Assembly: GCF_014696435.1 (NCBI RefSeq)
Contig: NZ_JACJQG010000028.1
Span: 37,992 to 101,991, forward strand
Direction: 5' to 3'
DNA: 64,000 nucleotides
Source of the DNA: Calothrix anomala FACHB-343
GTDB lineage: Bacteria; Cyanobacteriota; Cyanobacteriia; Cyanobacteriales; Nostocaceae
Shown piece by piece: positions 17,098-25,356 of the stretch. Position 1 is the stretch's first letter. The number at the start of each line of letters is the position of its first letter. Under the pieces are notes generated by a model, which saw nothing but the letters and a program-made list of their open reading frames with translations, ran no database searches and had not been told where the DNA came from. Both the position numbers and the translations under genes were made by a program.

Positions 17098-20000
17098 ATG
17101 CAACCTCTTCAGCTAGTTAGCGCCGCCGATTTACAAGCATTTTTAGATACACCAGAACAGTTATTACAGCAGCCAACAGAATTGCAATTAGCTGTTGCAA
17201 ACTACATTGAAACACCGCGATCGCTCTTAGAAGTCCTCGTTAATAGCACTGATAGCCAAGTATCAAAAACCGCCAGCTTACACGTAAATTATGTCGGAGA
17301 AATCACAGAAAATTGGCAAAAAGCGGTAGATACCATCCTGCAACAACAAGAACTAGGGCAAAATGACCGATTAGCTGTAGAATTGCTCAAATTGGGAACT
17401 GTACCGCCATGCTTTTTTAGCGAATGGGTTCCCGCAGAAAAGCTCATTCCAGCGTTGCGTAATCCCCATATACCCTTAAAATATCGCTTACAATTACTTG
17501 AACGCTTGGCGCAGGAACCGACTTTAAAACCACGCTTACAAGTTGCAGAATCACCAGAAACACCCTTAGCAGTATTAGAGCAGTTAGCAGGGGATTTAGA
17601 ATTACCTATTAGGTTAGCGGTGAAGTTTAACCCCAATTGTCCCCCATCATTAATTGAATTAGTAGAGGGACAATATACCATTGCATCTGACTGGAATACC
17701 GATGCAGAACAATTAGCAATGTTAGCACAAAGCCGTTGGGCTTGGATTCGCTTGGCGGTGGCGCAAAATCCTTCCGCGACAGCAGAAACTTTAATGCAGT
17801 TGGCTGGAGATAGGGTATATAAAATTCAGTTAGCAGTGGCGAAGAATCCAGAAACACCCGCAGATGTGTTAGCTGTATTAGCGCAATATCAAAATCAAAC
17901 AATCGAAGCAACTGTAGCCGAACATATCAATGCAACGGAAGAGATATTACATCAATTATTTCCCAATCAGCAGCAACTTTTAAAAAGACGAGAAAATTTA
18001 CCGACTAGTATTTTAGAAAGACTTTTTAATGAAGGGTTAAGAGATCATTATTTATTTTTACAACAACCAAATACACCTACATGGATTTTAGCTGAATTTG
18101 CGAAAGTTGATTTAGAGGCTTTAAGAGTAGCGAAACGAGCAAAGCATACGCATCTACCATTACCAGAAGTTTTTGAGCAATGGATTAGAGATGATATTAG
18201 GTTTTTGGTTGATGTTGCCAAACATCCCCAAGTTTCGCTAGAAATTTTAGAACATTTAATTCAATATCCCCATCCATATATTAAGCTAGCAGTTGCCCAA
18301 AATTCTCTGATTGATCCAGCGAAAAAAATTGAGTTGCTAGAGGAGTTAGTCAAAGCCGGAGAAAGGGATGTTCTCAAGCTAATCGCCGCAGATTCGCAAA
18401 CACCTGTGGCGATTTTAGAACAAATAGTTGAACAGGAATCACCTCAAAATAAATTCCGCTTCAAACTCCGCCGCCTATTAACTAGAAATCCAGAAGCAGA
18501 TAATAGAGAATCTGTAGCTGATTTTTGTATGGATACAATCAGAAAAATTCTCGCTCCATATCAAATATCAATTGATGTTGAGGAATGGTTTAATTTAATT
18601 GAAAGTTATCAATGGACAACATTACTAGAAAATTATACTTATGTTGGCGATTTACAAGGAAGATACCGCCAAGATAAAAGTTTTTACGAACAGGTAAATG
18701 AGGAATGGAAACAATTTCTGCCAACTATATCAGAGTCAGAACGACAAAAAATTATCACTAATATATTAGAAATTCCCGATACGCTGGTAGATGTGGTAAA
18801 AGACGATCGCACTGTTGCAGTAGCTTTAGTGGGTAATCCTAGTCTACCAGTACCTTTACGCGAAAAATTGCAAAAGCAACTCACTCGTCCTTTAGAAAAA
18901 TTAAATTCTTACGAAAATGATTGCGATATGCGGATGGCTTTAGCTTATAATTTGCAAGTTCCCGAAGCCGAACGCAAAGAATATTTTCAGCAACTTCTCT
19001 CGACAAGTGGGGACTATATTCCAGAAACAATTGCCAGAAATCCCAATACTCCAACAGAAATTATAAACCAATTAATGACTCGTCCTGGTGTCGGTCGTCA
19101 AGCAGTTTCTCGCAATCCTCATGCACCTGCTAGTGCATTAGCAGAATTAGCTCAAGATACTAATAGCACTACACGAAATTGGGTAGCTGAAAATCCCGGT
19201 ACGCCGATTAATATTTTACTGCAACTTGCTAAACAACCTGTAGAAAAGACAAATAATAATGTTCCCACTGTTCGAGGAACTGTCATCAAAAATCCTCATT
19301 TGCCTGCAAGAGAACGCCATCGGATATTATTAGCAATGGAGGAAGAACAAGAAATTACGGAAGCGCATCAATTAATGGCGCGTCGTGCTGATAGTCCTTA
19401 TGCTTTAGCACAGGTTTTAGAAAAAGGCGATCGCAATTCTAAAATTACCGCCGCACGTAGTCATAAAACTCCAATTCAAGTATTACAACAACTCGCAAAA
19501 GATGCAGATGAAACTGTGCGTTCTGTAGTCTCAGAAAATGCTAATTTACCACTCAGCAATTTATTAGAGTTGACACAAGACTCTAGTTTAAATGTTCGCG
19601 CAGGTTTAGCCAGGAAGCGACTGCATAAACCAACTGCTGTAGAAGTACTGCAACATTTAGCTAATGATGAATCAGCACAAATTAGAGCGCAGGTTGCTGC
19701 TAATACTGACACTCCAGAGGAATTATTGAGAAAGCTGGCTAATGACTCTAATAAAGAAGTGTGGGAAGCATTGGCGCGTAACCCAAATACACCTGTGGAT
19801 ATTTTAGAATTTTTGGGGGTAGAGAAAGGCGTTGTTAATCCTTGGAATGGGAAAACACCTGCTAAAGCTTTAGCAAAAGCTGTAGAAAACACTTTAAAAA
19901 TGGACTTCCGATTTCGAGATAAAGCTTTAGATGAATTACTCAAGCCGCGAAATTCCGAAATGCCAGCAGAGATATTGGTAAAATTAGCTAACTACAAAAC

Positions 20001-21102
20001 ATCATGGATTCGTTCGGCTGTAGCGCATCATCCCAATACCCCGATTTTTGCCTTAGAACCCTTAATTAATGATGATTATAGCCCCGTTTTGTGGGTGATC
20101 GCGCGTCGTGCTGACACTCCCCCCCAACTCCTCGAAAGGCTGCTATTAAGGTTTACAGATACAAAAAATCAAGACTACGAACAAATTTGTCATGCAATTT
20201 GCGATCGCCGGGAACTTCCCCCCAACCTGTTAGAATTCTTGATGGAAAGTAACCTACAACAGGTTTATCTGCGAATAGCAGCGCAAGCAAATCTCCCACC
20301 AACAATTGTTGAAAGACTCATGGCGATGTCAAATGAGTCTGTGTTAACTAACCTAGCGCGCAATCATAGCCTCAGCGCTGAATTTTTAACTCGACTGGCG
20401 CAAAATTCTAATGCTAATATTTGTAGTGCGATCGCCAATCATCCCCACATTACCCCAGAAATTTGGCTACAGCTTGCTAACCATGCAGAAGTTAAAGTAC
20501 GTCAGTTAGTTGCGGCTAACTCAAATACTCCTGTAAATATTCTGGAAATCTTAGCCAGCGATATAGATCAAGTTGTGCGTGCAAATGTTGCGAATCATCG
20601 CAATTTACCTGTACAGATTTTAGAACAATTAGCACAAGATGAAGAAGCATTTGTTCGTGTAGCCATTGCTAATAATCCGCATTCACCAGAAACAATCCTG
20701 ACACAACTAGCAACTGATGAAAAAATCGAAATTCGTCGTGCTGTTGCACTTCATCCTCATACCCCTGCGACTATTAAACAAACCCTGCGTGATTTTCTTA
20801 TCCAACCCAACAATCAACAAAGTGTCAGCACTACCTTACGCGGAATCAGCCGCATTTACAACCCCAGCAGCGACGACATTACAACCATACTTGCAGAATA
20901 TGCGAATTCCGAAAACGCCTTTGTTCGCTTAGTAACCTTACTCCATCCCCTAACTCCCCCAGAAATATTAACACAAGCAGCACAATCTCAATCTTGGCTA
21001 GAACGCTACGCAGTTGCAGATAACCCCGCAACTCCAGAACAATTACGCCAAAAACTTGCGCAAGATAGTAATCGCATTGTTCGTGTAGCAGCTAAAGTTT
21101 AG
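17098..21102 (+). CDS. Leucine-rich-repeat-variant (LRV/HEAT-like) repeat protein, copy 2
   Basis: A paralogue of the 11813 gene, about 1,334 residues, with the same repeat type (NPETPADVLAVLAQ, NPNTPVDILEFLG, HPHTPATIKQTLR). DNA 17295-17579 is identical to 12016-12300 over 285 bp, which is unexpected given heavy divergence in the middle of the protein (around residues 300-600). The last 90 residues again match (LSRIYNPSSDDI becomes ISRIYNPSSDDI). ATG at 17098 (MQPLQLVSAADLQAF) is chosen because copy 1 has the same start; an in-frame ATG at 17068 is possible. Two NuiA-like genes follow. The variable middle between conserved ends suggests a changing binding surface, which is inference. Confidence 0.88.
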   Translation: MQPLQLVSAADLQAFLDTPEQLLQQPTELQLAVANYIETPRSLLEVLVNSTDSQVSKTASLHVNYVGEITENWQKAVDTILQQQELGQNDRLAVELLKLGTVPPCFFSEWVPAEKLIPALRNPHIPLKYRLQLLERLAQEPTLKPRLQVAESPETPLAVLEQLAGDLELPIRLAVKFNPNCPPSLIELVEGQYTIASDWNTDAEQLAMLAQSRWAWIRLAVAQNPSATAETLMQLAGDRVYKIQLAVAKNPETPADVLAVLAQYQNQTIEATVAEHINATEEILHQLFPNQQQLLKRRENLPTSILERLFNEGLRDHYLFLQQPNTPTWILAEFAKVDLEALRVAKRAKHTHLPLPEVFEQWIRDDIRFLVDVAKHPQVSLEILEHLIQYPHPYIKLAVAQNSLIDPAKKIELLEELVKAGERDVLKLIAADSQTPVAILEQIVEQESPQNKFRFKLRRLLTRNPEADNRESVADFCMDTIRKILAPYQISIDVEEWFNLIESYQWTTLLENYTYVGDLQGRYRQDKSFYEQVNEEWKQFLPTISESERQKIITNILEIPDTLVDVVKDDRTVAVALVGNPSLPVPLREKLQKQLTRPLEKLNSYENDCDMRMALAYNLQVPEAERKEYFQQLLSTSGDYIPETIARNPNTPTEIINQLMTRPGVGRQAVSRNPHAPASALAELAQDTNSTTRNWVAENPGTPINILLQLAKQPVEKTNNNVPTVRGTVIKNPHLPARERHRILLAMEEEQEITEAHQLMARRADSPYALAQVLEKGDRNSKITAARSHKTPIQVLQQLAKDADETVRSVVSENANLPLSNLLELTQDSSLNVRAGLARKRLHKPTAVEVLQHLANDESAQIRAQVAANTDTPEELLRKLANDSNKEVWEALARNPNTPVDILEFLGVEKGVVNPWNGKTPAKALAKAVENTLKMDFRFRDKALDELLKPRNSEMPAEILVKLANYKTSWIRSAVAHHPNTPIFALEPLINDDYSPVLWVIARRADTPPQLLERLLLRFTDTKNQDYEQICHAICDRRELPPNLLEFLMESNLQQVYLRIAAQANLPPTIVERLMAMSNESVLTNLARNHSLSAEFLTRLAQNSNANICSAIANHPHITPEIWLQLANHAEVKVRQLVAANSNTPVNILEILASDIDQVVRANVANHRNLPVQILEQLAQDEEAFVRVAIANNPHSPETILTQLATDEKIEIRRAVALHPHTPATIKQTLRDFLIQPNNQQSVSTTLRGISRIYNPSSDDITTILAEYANSENAFVRLVTLLHPLTPPEILTQAAQSQSWLERYAVADNPATPEQLRQKLAQDSNRIVRVAAKV

Positions 21103-21127
21103 TTGTGAATAATTGAGGATGTTGCAG

Positions 21128-21202
21128 ATGCCATACAGTGATTTTACACTTGCTAAAGTTCGAGAAGCTTTTCAAGCTGCTTTACTTACAGTGTCTTCCT
21201 AA
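21128..21202 (+). pseudogene. Short remnant of a cyanobacterial hypothetical gene
   Basis: A 24-codon frame reading MPYSDFTLAKVREAFQAALL then TVSS and stop. The opening MPYSDFTLxKV resembles the start of a family of roughly 200-residue hypothetical proteins common in cyanobacteria (from memory). The rest of the gene is missing, so this looks like a truncated 5-prime end left in the gap between LRV copy 2 and the NuiA-like gene. Confidence 0.4.
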
Positions 21203-21273
21203 ATCAGCAATTTTAGGTATGTTTCACTTTGCTAACATACCTTCAATATACTTAATATCTAATCTCTGAAATT

Positions 21274-22212
21274 ATGCAACCAAAAACAGAACAAATTCTT
21301 GCAACAATTGAAGTAATTCTTGACTCTAAATCTGGCTTTCATTTACCAGGACATGAAGATGGGGGATATATTTACCCATTTGTTTGGGATGCAACCGAAA
21401 AAGGTGAATTTAATATTCTCAATCTTAGCCTTTCTCAAAATTGGTTAAAACTTACAGATATTGAGAATACAATCAAGAGTTGGCGGACAATGGATTATGC
21501 GAGGAATTTTAATAGCTTTGACTTAAATGAAAACGAACAAACTGATTGGGCTAATAAAATAGAAAACTTATATCAAATCATAAGAGATAATTTACAAGAT
21601 TTAGAATCTTTTTTTGTCAAAACTTCCTCTTACTTTCCCTCAGACGATCTAGTTGGTTTGATTGTTGGTAAAACAGCAGATGGAGATTGGGTTACTGTTT
21701 TCCAGACTCTTTATAAAGAAACTAAAATTCCACAAGAACAACTTTCTCGTTCTCCCGTAATTCATCCTATCTCTGCTCAAGCATTAAGAGAAAATACACT
21801 CAATATAGTCTCACAACTTCAAGCCATCACATCAGAACTAGGAACCATTCATTTAGCAGGAGATATTGGTGGTGGATATTACTATAATTACGATTATCAA
21901 ATCGTCTATGGTGCGGCTGAGACAAAAGAAGCAGCAATGGCACAGGCTCTACAAGCTTCGGGAATGTTAGAAATTGGCATATTTCATAAGTTTTTTTCTG
22001 AGAAAGAATACTTGCCAAGGTGGGCTAACAATTTAGAGGCAAAATATGCAAAATACGATAAATTAAACAAATTTTTACATCATACTTTTGCAGAAGTAAT
22101 GATGTACAGATTTAGCTTTTGGACTCAGGAGAATATCTATATTATTGGCGAAACTTCAGGAGGCGATTGGGCTGGTTTATACATAGAAAGCGAATTTGTG
22201 TATAATCCATAG
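21274..22212 (+). CDS. NuiA-like tandem-domain protein, second copy
   Basis: A protein of 312 residues, paralogous to the one at 16012. The first half has QILATIEVILDSKSGFHLPG, YPFVWDATEKGEFNILNL and IIRDNLQDLESFF, then VGLIVGKTADGDWVTV. The second half has YAKYDKLNKFLHHTFAE, SFWTQENIYIIGETSGGDW and AGLYIESEFVYNP. The stretch IYIIGETSGGDWAGL is close to the C-terminal strand pair of NuiA (VYVIGETPAGNLAGI, from memory), which makes this copy the clearest link to that family. It lies 171 bp after LRV copy 2 and 30 bp before a third paralogue, so an operon is likely. Confidence 0.78.
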   Translation: MQPKTEQILATIEVILDSKSGFHLPGHEDGGYIYPFVWDATEKGEFNILNLSLSQNWLKLTDIENTIKSWRTMDYARNFNSFDLNENEQTDWANKIENLYQIIRDNLQDLESFFVKTSSYFPSDDLVGLIVGKTADGDWVTVFQTLYKETKIPQEQLSRSPVIHPISAQALRENTLNIVSQLQAITSELGTIHLAGDIGGGYYYNYDYQIVYGAAETKEAAMAQALQASGMLEIGIFHKFFSEKEYLPRWANNLEAKYAKYDKLNKFLHHTFAEVMMYRFSFWTQENIYIIGETSGGDWAGLYIESEFVYNP

Positions 22213-22242
22213 TTTTAAATATTACAATTACGTCAAATCACT

Positions 22243-23160
22243 ATGCACCCCGAAACAGAAAAATTGCTCGGTACATTAGAAATCCTCTGTTCTAATGCTT
22301 TTATTTGGGAAACTATCTACCAAGGAGAATTTAACCTATGGAATTTGATGATTTCTCAAAGATTTGTCAACCTAACCGACATAGAACTCGCTTTTGAACA
22401 TTGGCAAAATATTGAGGAATGGGGAACGCCTACAAATCAAAAAGAATATGGTGAGTATGCTCCGACTCGTTCCGAACGTAAAAACAATAACTGGAATGAA
22501 ACTATTGCTGCTGAACGCCAAGAATATTATCAAAAAATTCAGCATATCCTGACTAAAAATTGTCAAAATTTGCAAGCTTATAGTTTATCTATCCCCACAA
22601 CAAACCATCAAAATTTTGAATGGAGACACCCTGATTTTTCTGTATCAATACTAGTAGCTGAAACTAAAAATAATAACTGGTTATGTCTTGCGCCTACTGT
22701 TCCCGATCAAGTCAGCTATAATCGCCGTAAAACAAACCCAGCCACAACGAAAATTGTCCGTGAAAAATCAGCAACTTTAACTGATGAAAGTTTAATAAAC
22801 GAAGTTCAATTATTTCTCGATCATCTCACGCCAATTACCATTTACGGCTACTATCATGGCGGATATAACTATACTTATGAACATCATCTCGTAGGTGCAT
22901 ACGCTAAAACTAAAATATCTGCAATTGAACTTGCATTGCAAGCCGCAACAATGGTAGTAATAGAAAAGCCAACGCTTGAATATGTTAGAGATGCTGACAA
23001 TAGCCGCAAACTCAGCCAATTTATGAACCAGTGTTTGCGCGATCGCACTCTCTACAATATCAGTTTTTGGGATATGGGTTACACCTACGAAGTCGGACAA
23101 ACCCCACCCGGTGATTGGATTGGCGTTCGTTCCACCAGTGAATTTGAATATAATCCTTAG
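22243..23160 (+). CDS. NuiA-like tandem-domain protein, third copy
   Basis: A protein of 305 residues, the most diverged paralogue. It keeps KLLGTLEILCSNAFIWET, LVAETKNNNWLCLAPTV, the shared motif TIYGYYHGGYNYTYEHHL and the ending SFWDMGYTYEVGQTPPGDW, GVRSTSEFEYNP. The N-terminal half is shorter by about 15 residues before the FIWE strand. It starts 30 bp after the second copy and was probably created by tandem duplication. All three copies share the (T)IYGYY(x)GGY(x)Y motif or its variant HLAGDIGGGYYYNYDY between the two domains, which is not part of NuiA and so defines this sub-family. Confidence 0.75.
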   Translation: MHPETEKLLGTLEILCSNAFIWETIYQGEFNLWNLMISQRFVNLTDIELAFEHWQNIEEWGTPTNQKEYGEYAPTRSERKNNNWNETIAAERQEYYQKIQHILTKNCQNLQAYSLSIPTTNHQNFEWRHPDFSVSILVAETKNNNWLCLAPTVPDQVSYNRRKTNPATTKIVREKSATLTDESLINEVQLFLDHLTPITIYGYYHGGYNYTYEHHLVGAYAKTKISAIELALQAATMVVIEKPTLEYVRDADNSRKLSQFMNQCLRDRTLYNISFWDMGYTYEVGQTPPGDWIGVRSTSEFEYNP

Positions 23161-23227
23161 TATCAACTACAGCAAGGAGTCAAGAATTTATCTATTCTCA
23201 ATCAACAAAACCCTTACCTTGTATTCA

Positions 23228-23257
23228 TTTTGAATTTTGAATTTTGAATTTTGAATT
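23228..23257. repeat. AATTTTG heptamer tandem repeat
   Basis: Four TTTGAAT-type units lie between the convergent NuiA-like gene and the serine hydrolase gene. The same unit appears at 11768-11801 and 30457-30487. Confidence 0.8.
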
Positions 23258-23270
23258 CCGCCTTGCGGTG

Positions 23271-24512
23271 CTAGTCTTTTAAACCCGCGATCGCACTACT
23301 ATAGATTGTCATAAACCGAGATTGTTCTAAAGGTGCGTCATGATTCCAGGTTCCCACAACACAATATTGCTTTCCATTCTTCGCTTTGAGCCAAGTTGTC
23401 AAATTTAGCACACCCGATTCCGAACCACCTTTAAAAGCTACTCGTTCCCAATCTCCCGCATTCGCTACCCCAGGATTGATACTCATTAACGGTAAATCAG
23501 CAACTTTATCTATCAAACTACAAAGTTCTCGCGCCGTAAAAAACCACTCAATATCTAAAGCTACTGGGTTTCCAGTAAATTCACTGACATCGGGTAAGGA
23601 TTGTTGAGCTAGGGATTTTAAAATTGCGCGTTTTTGCTCTACATTACTATTACGATAGCGTTTTCGTAACTCTTGATTCTTCGCACTTTTGAGGATAAAA
23701 AACTCGCGAGTCGTCAAAAAAGGAACGTTGCGCGGTGTAATCGCTTCTATTATCGGTCGTCCAATGATATTAATTAAAGCATCAGTGGCGGTGTTGTCAC
23801 TTTGAGAAATCATCAAAGCCGATAATGTCTGCAAAGTTAACAATGAACTATCCGGCCAAGTTTGTAACATCCCAGAGGGTAGACTCTTCCATCCTGATTT
23901 TAACTCGACAACATCCCCCCACGATCGCACTTTAGCAGAAATTTGCGATTTCAGCGCTTGCAGAACTGCCAACTTAAACGCCGAACCCACAGCCAGAGGA
24001 GTATCAGCATTTAACGCCGCGCGTTCTGTTTTGCCTTCGAGAACCAGAAAACTCACCTGACCCGGTAAAGTTTTCAATTCTGCGATCGCTTCTTTTAAAT
24101 CTTGGGACTTAGCTACAGGCGGTTGAAAAAATAGCATAGCAATTTTACCATTGCTATCAAGGCCGATTTGCGTTGGTACATAGCCACGCGCAAACACAAC
24201 TCTGTAATTTTCACCTTGTTCTTCTACTTTTTGATAATCTCCCAGTCCCTGTTTTAAACTAGAGATAATTTGCTCAATCTGAGAGATAGGTACATGCGCT
24301 AAAAACTCAGAACTAAACCAATCAGCCAGCACTTTTTCACTAGTTAATAGTCTTTCTAAAGCCGCTTTATTCATAGCAGATTGTTTAAGTAATTGTACTA
24401 GGAAAATCGGTGATAAATTTTGCTCTATGGATTTTATTAATATACCATTTGATGAAAGCAAACTGGCTGTTAATAATACAGTTGCAAATAACATATTCTG
24501 AAGAAAAGCCAA
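23271..24512 (-). CDS. Serine hydrolase, class A beta-lactamase-like fold
   Basis: A protein of 413 residues with a hydrophobic N-terminal segment (MLFATVLLTASLLSSNGI) that looks like a signal peptide, so it probably acts in the periplasm. The C-terminal 260 residues have the class A beta-lactamase triad of motifs: SAFK (in AVGSAFKLAVLQ), SDN (in SQSDNTATDALI) and KGG (in AFKGGSESGVL). The extra N-terminal domain (about residues 50-150, with VVFARGYVPTQIGLDSNG) resembles the Cpl-7/ORF12-like lobe seen in other serine hydrolases. Without the E166 omega-loop pattern in clear form, true beta-lactamase activity is doubtful; a peptidase or esterase role on cell-wall material is as likely. It is convergent with the NuiA-like operon. 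Confidence 0.82.
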   Translation of the reverse strand: MAFLQNMLFATVLLTASLLSSNGILIKSIEQNLSPIFLVQLLKQSAMNKAALERLLTSEKVLADWFSSEFLAHVPISQIEQIISSLKQGLGDYQKVEEQGENYRVVFARGYVPTQIGLDSNGKIAMLFFQPPVAKSQDLKEAIAELKTLPGQVSFLVLEGKTERAALNADTPLAVGSAFKLAVLQALKSQISAKVRSWGDVVELKSGWKSLPSGMLQTWPDSSLLTLQTLSALMISQSDNTATDALINIIGRPIIEAITPRNVPFLTTREFFILKSAKNQELRKRYRNSNVEQKRAILKSLAQQSLPDVSEFTGNPVALDIEWFFTARELCSLIDKVADLPLMSINPGVANAGDWERVAFKGGSESGVLNLTTWLKAKNGKQYCVVGTWNHDAPLEQSRFMTIYSSAIAGLKD

Positions 24513-24783
24513 GTATAAATTTAAATTTTAGTTGAGCCTCTCAATAGTCATCAGTCATTGGTCATTGGTTAAAAATTCTCAACTGTGGACTATTGACTTT
24601 TGACTCTTGACTCTTGACAATCCTAACCTTTATCCCTCGTACCAGTTGCGTAAGTTTTATAATTCTTAGAAGATTTTCATCTTGCTATCAGGGTTAATTC
24701 AGAGCGATCGCTCATAATACCAAATCAGCAAGTTCAAAATCCCCACCCATAAGGAAGATGAGGAAAACAACTGACAATTGTAC

Positions 24784-24803
24784 AGACGCGATTCATCGCG
24801 TCT
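24784..24803. repeat. AGACGCGATTCATCGCGTCT palindrome
   Basis: A nearly perfect 20-nt palindrome just upstream of msrB, one of four in the window (341, 24784, 32136, 43976). An apparent TTG-started extension of msrB runs through it, which argues against that start. Confidence 0.8.
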
Positions 24804-24810
24804 CTCACCA

Positions 24811-25308
24811 ATGAAAAATCGGCGCTATTTTTTAGAAGCTAGTACAGTAATTGTAGGTACAGCATTTTTATCAAAATATTTCACCAGGAAATCAGAAGTT
24901 ATGACAGCTGCAAAAAATGAATTTGAAATCACTAAAACAGAAGAAGAATGGCGCAAAACCTTGACACCAGAGCAGTTTCATGTATTACGTAAACACGGTA
25001 CAGAACGCGCTGGTACTAGTCCTTTAGATAAGCAATATGCAGCAGGGACTTATGTATGTGCTGGGTGCGATTTACCCCTATTTACTTCCGAAACTAAATT
25101 TAATAGTGGTACAGGCTGGCCTAGTTTTTACGCACCAATTGAAGAAGCGATCGCCACATCGGTAGATAAGTCATTTTTTATGACCAGAGTTGAAGTCCAT
25201 TGTCATCGCTGTGGCGGACATTTAGGTCATGTCTTTAATGACGGGCCTGCACCTACTGGTAAACGCTACTGTATGAATGGTGCGGCTTTAAAGTTTATTG
25301 CTAGTTAA
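24811..25308 (+). CDS. msrB: Peptide-methionine (R)-S-oxide reductase MsrB
   Basis: Reduces the R epimer of methionine sulfoxide in oxidised proteins. Residues from about 40 form a complete MsrB domain: YVCAGCDLPLF and VHCHRCGGHLGHVF supply two CxxC pairs for structural zinc, FNSGTGWPSFY is the substrate motif, and GKRYCMNGAALKF carries the catalytic cysteine. The start ATG at 24811 gives MKNRRYFLEASTVIVGTAFL, a twin-arginine-like motif (NRRYFL) followed by a hydrophobic stretch, suggesting Tat export to the periplasm or thylakoid lumen. A longer frame from a TTG at 24778 runs through a palindromic repeat and is rejected. The gene stands alone and converges on the phosphoribosyltransferase gene. 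Confidence 0.93.
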   Translation: MKNRRYFLEASTVIVGTAFLSKYFTRKSEVMTAAKNEFEITKTEEEWRKTLTPEQFHVLRKHGTERAGTSPLDKQYAAGTYVCAGCDLPLFTSETKFNSGTGWPSFYAPIEEAIATSVDKSFFMTRVEVHCHRCGGHLGHVFNDGPAPTGKRYCMNGAALKFIAS

Positions 25309-25328
25309 GCAATAATTTAATTCCCCAA

Positions 25329-25356
25329 AACCATCAGCTGTTTGCAGCTGATGGTT
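25329..25356. terminator. Bidirectional hairpin between convergent genes
   Basis: AACCATCAGCTG (25329-25340) and CAGCTGATGGTT (25345-25356) form a perfect 12-bp stem with a TTTG loop. It overlaps the stop codon of the phosphoribosyltransferase gene (25334-25336) and lies 21 bp past msrB. The U-tract is weak, so it may work with other factors. Confidence 0.6.

Noticed and set aside
23271-24512. Serine hydrolase as an antibiotic-resistance beta-lactamase
   Set aside because: The SxxK, SDN and KGG motifs are shared with non-lactamase hydrolases, and a clear omega-loop glutamate motif was not found.
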